Notes under the pieces: model-generated | Seen by the model: the letters and a program-made list of their open reading frames with translations, nothing else | Told to the model about the DNA's origin: nothing | The model's database searches: none | In this document: positions 40,035 to 50,617 of the stretch, piece after piece | Layout of the letters: each line of letters starts with the position of its first letter | Numbering within the stretch: position 1 is the stretch's first letter | Program-made: the position numbers and the translations under genes | DNA from: DASUPK01 sp963833375 | Lineage (GTDB): Bacteria > Actinomycetota > Thermoleophilia > Solirubrobacterales > 70-9 | Direction: 5' to 3' | DNA: 64,000 nucleotides | Assembly: GCA_963833375.1 (NCBI GenBank) | Contig: CAWHXR010000004.1 | Span: 248,001 to 312,000 of the forward strand

Positions 40035-41516
40035 ATGCCGAGTGAGCTGATCGAGCTCTCGGTCGCGCAGGCGGCCGACCGAATCCGCTCCGGGGAGCTC
40101 TCCGCGGACGAATACTTCGACGCCTATCGCGAGGCGGCCACCGGCGACTCCCTGAACGCCTTCCTCTGGACGGCCGAGGACACGGCGCAGGCCGACCTCG
40201 AGGGCAGCCGCGCCGCCCAGGACGAGGCGGACCCGGATCGCCGGCTCGCCGGCATCCCCGTGGCCGTGAAGGACATCTTCTGCACCGAGGGGATCCCGAC
40301 GACGGCCGGCTCTCGGATCCTCGAGGGGTACCGGCCGCCCTACACGGCGACGGCGGTCCGCAGGCTGCGCGGTGCCGGGGCGCGGTTGCTCGGCAAGGCG
40401 AACATGGACGAGTTCGCGATGGGCTCGTCGAACGAGAACTCCGGTTACGGGCCCGTGCTCAACCCGTGGGACTCCGGCCGAGTGCCCGGAGGCTCCTCCG
40501 GCGGCAGTGCCGCCGCCGTGGCCGGTCGGCTCGCCCCCTGCGCGATCGGGACGGACACCGGCGGATCCATCCGCCAGCCCGCGGCGCTCTGCGGGATCGT
40601 GGGCATGAAGCCGACCTACGGCGCCGTCTCGCGCTACGGGATGATCGCCTTCGCCTCCTCGCTGGACCAGTGCGGCCCACTCACCCGGGACGTCACCGAC
40701 GCCGCGCTGGTCCTGCAGGCGGTCGAGGGCCGCGACGGCTGCGACTCCACGTCGCTGGGCGTCGACGGCGGCATCGGGCTGCCCAGCCGCGAGGACCTCA
40801 AGGGGCTCAGGTTCGGCGTCCCCAAGGAACTCGCCTCCGAGGCCGAGGGCATCGAGTCGGGCGTCAGGGAGACCTTCGAGAAGACGGTGGGCATGATCGA
40901 GGAGCTCGGCGGGGAGGTCTCCGAGACCGAGCTGCCGCACGCACCGCACGGGATCTCGGCCTACTACGTGCTCGCCCCGGCGGAGGCCTCTGCGAACCTG
41001 GCTCGCTTCGACGGGGTCCGCTACGGCCTCCGGGTGGACGGCGGCGATCTCACCGAGATGTACGAGGAGACCCGCGCCAAGGGCTTCGGCGCCGAGGTGA
41101 AGCGGCGGATCATGCTGGGCACCTACGCGCTCTCCTCCGGCTACTACGAGGCCTATTACGGGCGAGCCCAGCGGGTCCGGACCAAGATCGCAGAGGACTT
41201 CTCCAAGGCGTTCGAGAGCTTCGACTTCGTCGTCACCCCGACCTCGCCCACGGTCGCCTTCAAGCTCGGCTCGAAGACCGACGACCCACTCGCCATGTAC
41301 ATGAACGACTACTGCACGGTTCCCATGCCGCTGGCCGGCATCCCGGCGATCTCCATCCCAGCCGGCCTCGCCCCGCCCGACGGCGGCGGCCCGGAACTGC
41401 CGGTCGGCTTCCAGATCGCCGGCCCCGCATTCTCGGACTCCGCGATGCTCGACGCCGCCTACGCCCTGGAGCGCGCGATCGGCTTCCGCCGTGAGGGCGA
41501 TGGAGGGGTCGGATGA
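40035..41516 (+). CDS. gatA: Asp/Glu-tRNA amidotransferase subunit A
   Basis: 493-residue amidase that releases ammonia from glutamine for transamidation of Glu-tRNA(Gln). Amidase-signature residues: Lys in IPVAVKDIFCTEG, the Gly/Ser-rich block PGGSSGGSAAAVAG with the cis-Ser, and the nucleophile region GTDTGGSIRQPAALCG. KPTYGAVSRYG and VTPTSPTVAF also fit. The ATG directly follows the gatC stop and the TGA overlaps the ATG of the zincin gene, so the operon is continuous. Confidence 0.97.
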   Translation: MPSELIELSVAQAADRIRSGELSADEYFDAYREAATGDSLNAFLWTAEDTAQADLEGSRAAQDEADPDRRLAGIPVAVKDIFCTEGIPTTAGSRILEGYRPPYTATAVRRLRGAGARLLGKANMDEFAMGSSNENSGYGPVLNPWDSGRVPGGSSGGSAAAVAGRLAPCAIGTDTGGSIRQPAALCGIVGMKPTYGAVSRYGMIAFASSLDQCGPLTRDVTDAALVLQAVEGRDGCDSTSLGVDGGIGLPSREDLKGLRFGVPKELASEAEGIESGVRETFEKTVGMIEELGGEVSETELPHAPHGISAYYVLAPAEASANLARFDGVRYGLRVDGGDLTEMYEETRAKGFGAEVKRRIMLGTYALSSGYYEAYYGRAQRVRTKIAEDFSKAFESFDFVVTPTSPTVAFKLGSKTDDPLAMYMNDYCTVPMPLAGIPAISIPAGLAPPDGGGPELPVGFQIAGPAFSDSAMLDAAYALERAIGFRREGDGGVG

Positions 41517-41805
41517 GGAACGCAACGCCCCTCACCGACGAGGAGTTCCGCGAGGCCGTCAGGGACGCACTCGACTCGCTTCCGCCGGAGATCGCCTCCG
41601 AGCTCACCAACATCGCCGTGATCGTGGAGGACCGCCATCCGAGCGGCCGGCTCATGGGCCTGTTCGACCCCAGGGGCGGCCTGCAGCGAATCATCATCTA
41701 CCGCGAGCACCACACGGACGCCGAGAGCGTCAGGCAGACCGTCCTCCACGAGGTCGGCCACTACTTCGGCGCGGACGAGGCGACCGTTCGCGGCTGGGGA
41801 CTCTG

Positions 41806-41806
<1 letters not shown>
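41513..41806 (+). CDS. Minimal zincin-type metallopeptidase-like protein inside the gatCAB operon
   Basis: 97 residues. The zinc site HEVGH at residues 79-83 (TVLHEVGHYFGADEATVRGWG) and the upstream DRHPSGRLMGLFDPRG and IIIYREHH match the short metallopeptidase family (zincin superfamily, formerly DUF1025). ATG overlaps the gatA stop and TGA overlaps the gatB ATG, so its translation is tied to both subunits. Proteolytic activity of the family is predicted rather than well shown. Its place between gatA and gatB suggests a role linked to translation or simply shared expression. Confidence 0.9.
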
Positions 41807-43275
<1,469 letters not shown>

Positions 43276-43338
43276 CGAAGCTCTCGTGTCCGTTAGGGCG
43301 GGAGCGATATGTTTGCGGCCCCGAGAGAGGAGCCGCCG

Positions 43339-43611
43339 ATGAGCACCGGCCTCGTCATCGTCCTAATCGTCGTAGCAGTCCTGATCCTGATCGCGCTTTT
43401 CGTGGCAGGCAGGAAGCGACAGGAAAAGCGCCTTGAGTCGCGACGAATTGAAGCGGGCAGCCACCGTGAGGAAGCCGAGCTTCGCGACGCGCGCGCTCAG
43501 CGGGCGGAGGCGGAGGCCCGCGAGCAGGCAATCCGAGCCGAGAAGGAGAGGGGTGCCGCCGAAGAGCACGCCGAGCGCGCGAGAGAACTCGATCCGGATC
43601 GCGATGAGTAG
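43339..43611 (+). CDS. Small membrane-anchored coiled-coil protein
   Basis: 90 residues from the ATG at 43339, preceded by GAGAGAGGAGCCGCC. An N-terminal transmembrane helix (STGLVIVLIVVAVLILIALF) is followed by a long charged helix rich in Arg, Glu and Ala (QEKRLESRRIEAGSHREEAE onward), typical of a cytoplasmic coiled coil. No family is assigned. It is followed by a hairpin that probably terminates transcription from both sides. Confidence 0.65.
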   Translation: MSTGLVIVLIVVAVLILIALFVAGRKRQEKRLESRRIEAGSHREEAELRDARAQRAEAEAREQAIRAEKERGAAEEHAERARELDPDRDE

Positions 43612-43656
43612 TTCTCTCGGAGGCGCCGGTCCCGTCCTGACGCCTGCCTGAAAAGG

Positions 43657-43693
43657 CGAGCGGCCCCGGGGGGAGGATCAGAGGGGCCGCTCG
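43657..43693. terminator. Bidirectional hairpin between convergent genes
   Basis: CGAGCGGCCCC (43657-43667) pairs perfectly with GGGGCCGCTCG (43683-43693) around 15 bases. It sits between the stops of two converging genes (43611 and 43730). There is no T run, which is common for GC-rich actinobacterial terminators. Confidence 0.6.
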
Positions 43694-43729
43694 ACAATCG
43701 CCATCTTCGGTCCGGCGGGCCCGCTGGGG

Positions 43730-44086
43730 CTAGTCCAGGTCGTCGATCTCGCCCTGGTACTGGGCCATACCGCGGGCGATGCCCTCGCCGATCAGGGCGT
43801 CGATGACCCCTTGGGATTCGACGATCTGGTCGGCCCGGAGGACGCGCCGCTGGAACTCCTCGTCGGTGCGTAGCGCGCTCATCTGCTCCTCGCTGCCACG
43901 CAGCAGGGCGAAACCCTGCAGGTCGCCGCCGTGGGGCCCCAGGAGGGCGACCTCGAAGTCCTCGATCTTGCCGTCGCCCTGAAGCCCTCCCCAGTACTCG
44001 ACGCTCTCGTTGAATACCTGGACGGCGCGCTTCTCGCGTCCGCGCACCACCTGACCCCACCCGATGAACAGTGCGGCATCAGCCAT
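43730..44086 (-). CDS. Hypothetical protein, ferredoxin-like small domain
   Basis: 118 residues, soluble and acidic. The sequence begins MADAALFIGWGQVVRGREKR and contains VFNESVEYWGGLQGDGKIED, EVALLGPHGGDLQGFALLRG and ALRTDEEFQRRVLRADQIV. The pattern suggests a dimeric alpha/beta-barrel-like or ferredoxin-like fold seen in small conserved actinobacterial proteins, but I cannot name a family. The coding quality is high. It faces the NADH dehydrogenase gene across a 111-base divergent gap. Confidence 0.7.
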   Translation of the reverse strand: MADAALFIGWGQVVRGREKRAVQVFNESVEYWGGLQGDGKIEDFEVALLGPHGGDLQGFALLRGSEEQMSALRTDEEFQRRVLRADQIVESQGVIDALIGEGIARGMAQYQGEIDDLD

Positions 44087-44197
44087 TGGTCACTCCTTTG
44101 ATCGGCCTGCGTGGGACTGGCCGACCCTACTCCGCGCCCGGACCCGCGGCAAGTCCAGAAAGGCAGGAGTGCTTTTCCGACGGTCATACTGGTGTTG

Positions 44198-45517
44198 ATG
44201 GCCTGGAACGTCGTGATCGCCGGTGGTGGGTTCGGCGGCGCGACCGTGGCCAGGCGGCTCGAGCGGACGCTGCCGAAGCAGTCGGCGCGGCTGATGCTCG
44301 TCAACGACGTCAACTTCCTGCTCTACACGCCCTTCCTGCCCGAGGCCGCGGCGGGCCTGCTGGAGCCGCGCCACGTGGTCACGCCGCTGCGGGAGATCCT
44401 CAAGCGGACCTATCTGCGGCTAGGCGCGATCACGTCCCACGACCCCGCCGCGCGGACCGTCGGGCTGCGCACCCACGAGGGCGAGACGCAGAGCATCCGC
44501 TACGACCAGCTCGTGCTCTCGCTCGGCTCGGTGTCCCGGACTGTGCCGGTGCTGGGCCTCGCCGAGCACGCGATCGGGTTCAAGAGCCTCGCCGACGCGA
44601 TCTGGCTGCGCAACCACGTGGTCGAGACGCTCGAGGAGGCGAACGCGACCGAGGACCCGGCGCGGCGCGAGCGCCTGCTCACCTACGTCTTCGTCGGGGG
44701 CGGCTACGCCGGCCTCGAGGCGCTGGCCGAGCTCCAGGACTTCGCCGCCGACGCGATGGACTCCTATCCGCGCGCGCGGCTGCACGGCATGCGGTGGATC
44801 CTGGTTGAGGCGACCGGGCGCGTCCTCCCGGAGATCGACGAGAAGCTCGCCGACTACGCGGTCCGGGAGCTGCGGGGCCGGGGGATCGAGATCCGCCTCG
44901 GCACCACGCTCGATGCCGTCGACGCCGAGAGCGCGACGCTTTCCACAGGCGAGACGGTGCCGACGAGAACCGTCGTCTGGACGGCGGGAGTGAAGCCGCA
45001 CCCGAGCCTCGCGCATCTCTCGGTGCCGCTCGACGAGCGCGGCCGCGTGGAGGTCGACGACCGCCTCGCCGTCCGGGGGATGGACGGCGTCTGGGCGATC
45101 GGGGACTGCGCCGCGGTGCCGGACCGCACGCGGGGCCTCTCCCCGCCGGCGGCGCAGTACGCGATCCGCCAGGCCAAGGTGGTCGCCGCGAACGTCGCCT
45201 CGGAGCTCGGCATCGGGGAGCCCAGGCGCTACACGTACTCGAGCAAGACCGCCTTCGTCAATCTCGGGCGCTACAAGGCGGTCGGTCGGCTCGGCGGCCG
45301 CACCTTCTCGGGATTCCTCGCCTGGTGGATGGCCCGTACCTACCACCTTGCGCAGATCCCCGGCGCCTTCCGGAAGATCCGCGCGGTGATCGACTGGACC
45401 GTCAGCCTGCCCTTCAAGCGCGACCTCTCCGAGGTCGGCTCGATCGGCCATCCGCGCCCGCTGCGGGACCAGGCGTACGAGCTCGGTGGCTCTCACCGCC
45501 CGCTCGACGCGGACTAG
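44198..45517 (+). CDS. ndh: Type II NADH:quinone oxidoreductase-like flavoprotein
   Basis: 439 residues from the ATG at 44198. FAD-binding GxGxxG is at the start (NVVIAGGGFGGATVARRLE). The NAD-binding motif is TYVFVGGGYAGLEALAELQ at about 165-185. TVVWTAGVKPHPS and VWAIGDCAAVPD complete the disulfide-reductase-like fold. The C-terminal region (FLAWWMARTYHLAQIPGAF, VIDWTVSLPF) matches the amphipathic membrane-binding end of NDH-2. It would pass electrons from NADH to menaquinone without proton pumping, fitting the men genes 10 kb away. The stop overlaps the convergent cupredoxin gene. Confidence 0.9.
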   Translation: MAWNVVIAGGGFGGATVARRLERTLPKQSARLMLVNDVNFLLYTPFLPEAAAGLLEPRHVVTPLREILKRTYLRLGAITSHDPAARTVGLRTHEGETQSIRYDQLVLSLGSVSRTVPVLGLAEHAIGFKSLADAIWLRNHVVETLEEANATEDPARRERLLTYVFVGGGYAGLEALAELQDFAADAMDSYPRARLHGMRWILVEATGRVLPEIDEKLADYAVRELRGRGIEIRLGTTLDAVDAESATLSTGETVPTRTVVWTAGVKPHPSLAHLSVPLDERGRVEVDDRLAVRGMDGVWAIGDCAAVPDRTRGLSPPAAQYAIRQAKVVAANVASELGIGEPRRYTYSSKTAFVNLGRYKAVGRLGGRTFSGFLAWWMARTYHLAQIPGAFRKIRAVIDWTVSLPFKRDLSEVGSIGHPRPLRDQAYELGGSHRPLDAD

Positions 45518-46029
45518 TTGACGGTCAGCGTTGCCTTCATCCCCAGGCTGCGGTGGTTCAGCAGGCTGCAGTAGAGCGTGTAGGTCCCGCGGGTCAGCGG
45601 CAGGGTCTGCTTCTGATCTCCGCCCGGCTCGAGAGTCGGGTAGGCGAAGACATCGCCCGCGTCACCGTTCTGGACGACGAGGTTGTGGGCGTCCTGACCC
45701 GCGTTGTATTGCTCGACGATCGTGCTTCCGGCGGGAACACTTGGGCGGGAGAGCTGAAGCTGGAGCTGAGACGCGCTCACCTCGCGCTCGGTGGCGAGGA
45801 CGCGGCCGGTGATCCCCGTCGAGCCGCCGCCGCCGGCGGTCGCCGTACCGGTCGTCATTCCGCTACCCGTGGTCTTCCTCCTCGGGCAGCGCTTGCGGTG
45901 ATGGTGCCGGTGCTTGCAGCGGTGCTTGGCGGCCGCCTGGGCTCCGGTTGGCGCCGACCCGGCCGGGACCGCAACGCCGATCGCGCAGGCCATCGCCAGG
46001 ACAGCTGCGGCGGCGAGCGTGCGGCGCAT
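45514..46029 (-). CDS. Secreted cupredoxin-like copper protein
   Basis: 171 residues. A signal peptide (RTLAAAAVLAMACAIGVAV) is followed by a striking basic, His-rich segment (KHRCKHRHHHRKRCPRR, residues 35-51), a Gly/Thr linker and a cupredoxin domain. The type 1 copper ligands are visible: His115 in DAHNLVVQN, then Cys154, His159 and Met164 in YCSLLNHRSLGM. It would bind copper outside the membrane and may shuttle electrons. Its ATG overlaps the stop of the DUF1501 gene. Confidence 0.87.
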   Translation of the reverse strand: MRRTLAAAAVLAMACAIGVAVPAGSAPTGAQAAAKHRCKHRHHHRKRCPRRKTTGSGMTTGTATAGGGGSTGITGRVLATEREVSASQLQLQLSRPSVPAGSTIVEQYNAGQDAHNLVVQNGDAGDVFAYPTLEPGGDQKQTLPLTRGTYTLYCSLLNHRSLGMKATLTVN

Positions 46030-47390
46030 CAGTCGATCAGGGTCGGATAGCGGGCGAGGGAAGCGGCGCCCGGGATGATCGGGCCGGCGTCCACACCGAG
46101 CCAGCCCTCGAGCAGCGTGCAGTACATCGAGCGGAAGTCGCTCGTGTGCAGGAGGTTGTCCTCCGGATCGAGCGTGCCGAGTCCGGGAAACCCGCCGATC
46201 ATCGTCCCGCCCGCGTGCTTCCCGACGACGAAGGCGAGTCCGCCGGCGCCATGGTCGGTTCCGCCGCCGTTCTCCTCCGGCCGCCGCCCGAACTCGCTCC
46301 ACATCTCGATCAGGACGCGGTCGTCGAGCCCGCGCGCCTCGAGGTCGCGCTGGAAGGCGAAGACCGCGTCGCAGGTCCGCTGCAGGTTCGAGGAGAGGGT
46401 GTTCGCCTCGTTCTCGTGAGTGTCGTAGCCGCCGACCGCCGACATCGTCGCGACCTGGATGGGAAGGCCGGCGCCGAGCATCGCGGCGAGTCCCGAGAGT
46501 TGGTCGCTGAGCTCGGTGTTGGCGGGGTAGAGGTTGGCCACCGGGCTGGTGAATCCGCTGAAGCCGGCGAGCTGCTCGCGGAGCTGCTCGGTTTGGCCGA
46601 TCGCTCGCCGCGCCTGCGTCATTGCAGCCGAGTCCGAGGAGAAGCCGCCCAGGTTCCCGAAGCTCGTGAACATGTTCGCCTCGACGGGATCGCTGCCTGC
46701 CCAGGACCAGAGGTCGTAGTCGGTGACCGACTCGACCGCGGCCACCGGCTTCGACGGCGTCGCCAGCGAGGGGGAGAGCTCGCTGCTCAGCGAGACGCCC
46801 TGGAGTGGGTTGTCGTCGGTGCCGACCTGCTCGATGTAGCGGCCGAGCCAGCCGCTGTTCGCGCCCACCTGGACCTCGCCGATCTCGTAGTAGTGGCGGG
46901 ACGTGAAGTGGGACTGGTTCGGGCTGGTGTAGCCGATCGCCGGGAAGACGGTGACCTTGTCCTCGCCGTGGAGCGTGCGCAACGAGGCGGCGGATGAATG
47001 CCAGAAGAGATTGGAATCTTCGGAGAAGCTCAGTCCGCTCTGCAGGGCGATCGTCGGCCTGAGGGTCTGGTAGGTCGAATCGTTGATCGGGGCCAGGACG
47101 TTCAGCGAGTCGATCCCCCCGTCGAAGAAGATCGAGACCAGCACCTTCGGCGGGGTCGCTGCGTTCGCGATCCCCTCCTCGAAGGCCGTGAGCGGCAGCT
47201 TCGTAGCCCCGTAGACGGCGAGCGCGAGCCCGGCGCTCCGCGAGAGGAAGGTCCGCCGCGACAACCCCGTGCCCGCCGGCACGGGCATGCCGTTCTCGAT
47301 CGCCGGTAGGCCCTTGCCCGCCTGGGCCGCGGCGTGGCGCATCAGCTCGGAGCGGGTGTAGTCGCGGCAATGGCAGTGCTCGTGGGCCAT
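46029..47390 (-). CDS. DUF1501-family secreted protein (Tat signal)
   Basis: 453 residues. A cysteine/histidine-rich leader (HEHCHCRDYTRSELM) precedes a twin-arginine signal (LSRRTFLSRSAGLALAVYG), so it is probably exported folded. The body has the sulfatase-like DUF1501 pattern: VLVSIFFDGGIDSLNVLAPI near the start, VLIEMWSEFGRRPEENGGGT, DHGAGGLAFVVGKHAGG. The biochemical function of the family is not settled. It lies 7 bases downstream of the DUF1800 gene, its usual partner. Confidence 0.9.
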   Translation of the reverse strand: MAHEHCHCRDYTRSELMRHAAAQAGKGLPAIENGMPVPAGTGLSRRTFLSRSAGLALAVYGATKLPLTAFEEGIANAATPPKVLVSIFFDGGIDSLNVLAPINDSTYQTLRPTIALQSGLSFSEDSNLFWHSSAASLRTLHGEDKVTVFPAIGYTSPNQSHFTSRHYYEIGEVQVGANSGWLGRYIEQVGTDDNPLQGVSLSSELSPSLATPSKPVAAVESVTDYDLWSWAGSDPVEANMFTSFGNLGGFSSDSAAMTQARRAIGQTEQLREQLAGFSGFTSPVANLYPANTELSDQLSGLAAMLGAGLPIQVATMSAVGGYDTHENEANTLSSNLQRTCDAVFAFQRDLEARGLDDRVLIEMWSEFGRRPEENGGGTDHGAGGLAFVVGKHAGGTMIGGFPGLGTLDPEDNLLHTSDFRSMYCTLLEGWLGVDAGPIIPGAASLARYPTLID

Positions 47391-47397
47391 GGGCCTC

Positions 47398-49011
47398 CTA
47401 GCTCAGCTGCAGGTCGGGGCCGACGGCGATCAGCTGACGCAGCGCGTTCTGACGCAGCGCGCGGTAGGCGATCTGCTGCCAGTTGGAGAGGCTGCCCGGG
47501 AAGGCGCTGGAGGAGAAGCGAGAGAGCTCGCTCTGCTGCTCCTTGCGAAGCGGCGGGTAGTCCCAGATCGCGAGCGCGGTGTCGAGGGCCGGATCGGGCT
47601 GCTCGGTCTTGTCGTAGCTGCCGTTCCAGGGGTCGACGTGATGGTCGTCGAGCACCCCTGTCGTGCACAGCCAGCGGCCCCGCAGGGTGTTGGTGTCGAG
47701 CCAGCGGTTGTCGTCCCAGCCCGAGACGTTCGGCGGGTGGAAGAGCCGCTGACCGGCTCCCTCGCTGAGCCAGATCCACTGCTCGTCGTGGATGAACGTG
47801 CCCGTGGCCCGCATCAGGCTGGCGAGGTAGACAACCGGAGGCTTCACCATCGTGGGGCCTTCGTAGAAGTCGGGGTGCATCAGGATCGCCTCGAGCACCG
47901 GCCTGATCGCGTAGGAGCTCGACGTGTAGAGCGAGGTGAGCGCGTTCAGGGTGTCCGACGAGGGCGCCTGCGGGATGAAGTAGCTCCACAGCTTCTGAAC
48001 GAAGAACGAGGCGTGCAGCGAGTTCTCGACGCAGAGGCGACAGCCGTCCTGCCAGGTCCAGTTGCCCGTCAGGCCGTAGACCGTCTTGTTGTTGTTGTCG
48101 TGCCGTGTCGAGACGTAGCGGAAGTTGTGCGGCCCGAGGTCGCTGGACCAGTCGTAGTCGAAGCCGGTGAAGCAGCGGGCGAGCTCGCGCACGTCAGTCT
48201 CGGTGTAGGCGCCACGGTCGGCGCCGAGGGTGAAGAGCTCCTGGACCTCGCGGGCGTAGTTCTCGTTGGGGTTCCGCTTCGTGTTGTCGATTCCGTCGAG
48301 CCAGAGCAGCATCGCCGGGTCGGAGGTGACCTTCTCGAGCAGGGTGCGGAAGGAGCCGAAGCAGCCGTTTCGGAAGGTGTTCGACTGGTCGATCATCAGC
48401 TGGGATGCGCCGACCTTGTCGTTGGAGGTGGCGAACCAGTCGTGGAAGACGAGTGCCATCCGCTCGACCAGCTGCTGGTCCGAGCGGATCATCCGATCGA
48501 GCCACCAGAGGTGATCGTGACCCCAGGCGTCGGTGGGTGCGATGGGGAGGCCGCTGCCGTCGACCGGGTCCGGGCCGGAGAGGGTCGCATAGCCCGACGG
48601 CCTGGTGAGCGAGTAGACCGCACCCGGCAGGCCGAGCCCCGCCACCTCGAGCGCCTGGCCCGGTTTGGGCCCGAAGCCGGCGCGGTCGAGCAGGCGCTTG
48701 GCCTGCACCCGGCCGAAGGGCCCCGAGTAGGTGCCGAAGGGCTGGGCCGACTTGGGCGCGGGCGGGTCCTGGGGCTTTGGGAGCGGACGTGGAGGGGGTG
48801 GGTCGGTGGGCGGGGTGTCGACCCACTCGAAGATCTCGCGCACGAGACCGTCGCCGGCGCTGTCGTCCCAGCCGGTGATGTGCTTGTACTTGGTCGGCGC
48901 CGGAGGGGAGGGAGCGACGGGGGGGCTCGACGCCGGGGGCGTCGTCCCCACTGGGTGATGCTTCTTCCTCCGCTTGTGCTTGCGCTTCCGGCTCGCGCTG
49001 GCGATCGCCAT
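47398..49011 (-). CDS. DUF1800-family protein
   Basis: 537 residues from the ATG at 49011, preceded by AAGGAGGGCC. The N-terminus is extremely basic (RKRKHKRRKKHHP) and then proline-rich; no clear signal peptide is seen. The DUF1800 body is marked by AKRLLDRAGFGPKPGQA, DHLWWLDRMIRSDQQLVERM, LVFHDWFATSNDKV, NYAREVQELFTLG and NVSGWDDNRWLDTNTLRGRW. It is paired with DUF1501 as in many bacteria; the pair is often suspected to act outside the cell on polysaccharide or copper-linked substrates, without proof. Confidence 0.9.
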   Translation of the reverse strand: MAIASASRKRKHKRRKKHHPVGTTPPASSPPVAPSPPAPTKYKHITGWDDSAGDGLVREIFEWVDTPPTDPPPPRPLPKPQDPPAPKSAQPFGTYSGPFGRVQAKRLLDRAGFGPKPGQALEVAGLGLPGAVYSLTRPSGYATLSGPDPVDGSGLPIAPTDAWGHDHLWWLDRMIRSDQQLVERMALVFHDWFATSNDKVGASQLMIDQSNTFRNGCFGSFRTLLEKVTSDPAMLLWLDGIDNTKRNPNENYAREVQELFTLGADRGAYTETDVRELARCFTGFDYDWSSDLGPHNFRYVSTRHDNNNKTVYGLTGNWTWQDGCRLCVENSLHASFFVQKLWSYFIPQAPSSDTLNALTSLYTSSSYAIRPVLEAILMHPDFYEGPTMVKPPVVYLASLMRATGTFIHDEQWIWLSEGAGQRLFHPPNVSGWDDNRWLDTNTLRGRWLCTTGVLDDHHVDPWNGSYDKTEQPDPALDTALAIWDYPPLRKEQQSELSRFSSSAFPGSLSNWQQIAYRALRQNALRQLIAVGPDLQLS

Positions 49012-49135
49012 CCAAGGCCCTCCTTGGCCTTGGGTGTGCTCTCGGCACATGCGACGGGCGACTTTAGGCGCCGATCCTGTCTCGAGGACGAGTTGATGGG
49101 GACCGTCGGGATGGGTGGCCCGTACCCTGATGCCG

Positions 49136-49435
49136 ATGGCCGGCGCCCCCTATGTGCTCGTCGCCTTCCTTTTCGGCCTCGCGACCGGGTTCGTGGGCCG
49201 GGGGAAGGGAAGCTCTTTCTTCATCTGGTTCGTGGTCGGGACGGTGCTCCCGATCCTGGGCCTGATCGCCGTGATCCTCTACCGCTCAGAGCACGAGGAG
49301 CCCGAGCGGCGCTGTCCCACCTGCAACAAGATCCTGAAGCTCCACGTCCAGGTCTGCCCGCGCTGCGGCACCGACCTCTACCTGCCGGATCCGGCTCAGG
49401 TTCGGCCCGGTCCGGCCGATCGCGCCTCCGGCTGA
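49136..49435 (+). CDS. Membrane protein with C-terminal zinc ribbon
   Basis: 99 residues from the ATG at 49136 (ATG 49130 and GTG 49115 are alternatives). Two helices (YVLVAFLFGLATGFVG and FIWFVVGTVLPILGLIAVIL) are followed by a cytoplasmic zinc ribbon with CPTCNKI and CPRCGTD, spaced as two CxxC knuckles. It probably localises a small interaction domain at the membrane. No specific family. It converges on the glycosyltransferase gene. Confidence 0.7.
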   Translation: MAGAPYVLVAFLFGLATGFVGRGKGSSFFIWFVVGTVLPILGLIAVILYRSEHEEPERRCPTCNKILKLHVQVCPRCGTDLYLPDPAQVRPGPADRASG

Positions 49436-49462
49436 CGCGCTCCTCTCCTCAAGGGCTCGCCG

Positions 49463-50536
49463 CTAGCGGAGCCAGGTCCGGACGATCGCGTTGGCGAAGC
49501 CGAGGCCGTAGCGCGCCACGGCCGGCTTCTTCGAATGCCCGTGGGTTCGCTTGGCGACGGTCACCGGGACCTCCTTCGCCGGCACGCCGCGCTTGATCGC
49601 CTCGATCAGGAACTCCGAGGTGTGGAACTGCTCCTGGCGCAGGACCAGCACCGGGAGGACCGAGGTCCGCACCGCGCGGTAGCCGTTGGAGCAGTCCGAG
49701 ACCTTGGTGCGCGTGATGAACGAGACGAGCTTGTTGAAGAACACGATGCCGAGCTCCCGTGAGGGCGAATTGGGGTCCGCCGCTCCAAGCACGCGCGAGC
49801 CGTGCGCGACGTCGACCTCGTCGTCGAGGACCGGCTTCACCAGGCGCTCCATCTCGCTCGGCAGGTGCTGGCCGTCGGCGTCGAGCGTCACCACGACCAG
49901 TGCTCCCGACTCGGACATCAACCGGTAGCCGGTGCGCAGCGCGGCGCCGCCTCCGCGGTTGATCACGTGGCGGGCGACGACCGCGCCGGCCTTGGCGGCC
50001 GCCTCGCTGGTGTCGTCCCGGGAGCCGTCGTCCACCACGAGGACCGCCGTCCGCTCGCCGCAGACCTCCCGGGGAATCTGACGGACGACGTCGCCGACGC
50101 TCGCGGCCTCGTTGTAGGCCGGGATCACGACCGCCACCCGGTCGCGAAACCGCTCGGGCAGCTTCGCCTGACGGAACTCCTCCCAGGCGAGGCCCTCGAG
50201 CAGCGCCGAGAGCTGCTGGTTCATCCGGGAGCTCTCCGTCAGCGCCCGCAGGACGAGGAAGAAGAGGATCACGATCGAGAAGACCGCCAGCCCCAGGATC
50301 CGGCCGCCGTTGCCGCGCTTGAACGCGAAGGCGGAGAGCAGGGCGTTGAGCAGCTCGGTCCCGGAGACGATCGCGAGAGCCAGCCCGCCGAAGATCGCCA
50401 GGAGGACGGCGCCGTTGGACATCGAGCGGCGCCTCCAGACGGCGAAGCCGATCAGCAGCACCGCCAGGATCAGCCCGAACGCGCGGAGCGCGGTCAGCTC
50501 TTCCGGGAACACGGAGGCGATCACGGGGACGGTCAA
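49463..50536 (-). CDS. DUF2304 membrane domain fused to family 2 glycosyltransferase
   Basis: 357 residues. Residues 1-115 hold three hydrophobic helices in the DUF2304 pattern (LRAFGLILAVLLIGFAVWRRR, LSAFAFKRGNGGRILGLAVF). From about 133 a GT2 domain begins with VAVVIPAYNEAASVGDVVRQ, then VLVVDDGSRDDT, VVVTLDADGQH (DxD-like) and VSDCSNGYRAVR. This resembles dolichyl/polyprenyl-phosphate sugar synthases. DUF2304 and GT2 are usually neighbouring genes; here they form one polypeptide. It is divergent from the epimerase gene by 81 bases, so the pair may act in one surface glycan or glycolipid route. Confidence 0.88.
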   Translation of the reverse strand: MTVPVIASVFPEELTALRAFGLILAVLLIGFAVWRRRSMSNGAVLLAIFGGLALAIVSGTELLNALLSAFAFKRGNGGRILGLAVFSIVILFFLVLRALTESSRMNQQLSALLEGLAWEEFRQAKLPERFRDRVAVVIPAYNEAASVGDVVRQIPREVCGERTAVLVVDDGSRDDTSEAAAKAGAVVARHVINRGGGAALRTGYRLMSESGALVVVTLDADGQHLPSEMERLVKPVLDDEVDVAHGSRVLGAADPNSPSRELGIVFFNKLVSFITRTKVSDCSNGYRAVRTSVLPVLVLRQEQFHTSEFLIEAIKRGVPAKEVPVTVAKRTHGHSKKPAVARYGLGFANAIVRTWLR

Positions 50537-50617
50537 GGCGGCGGCCAGAATAGCCCCGCGTCACGGGCTGGGCGGGCACGACGATGCGCCGCCGAGGGCG
50601 CTACTCTGCCGCCTCTG

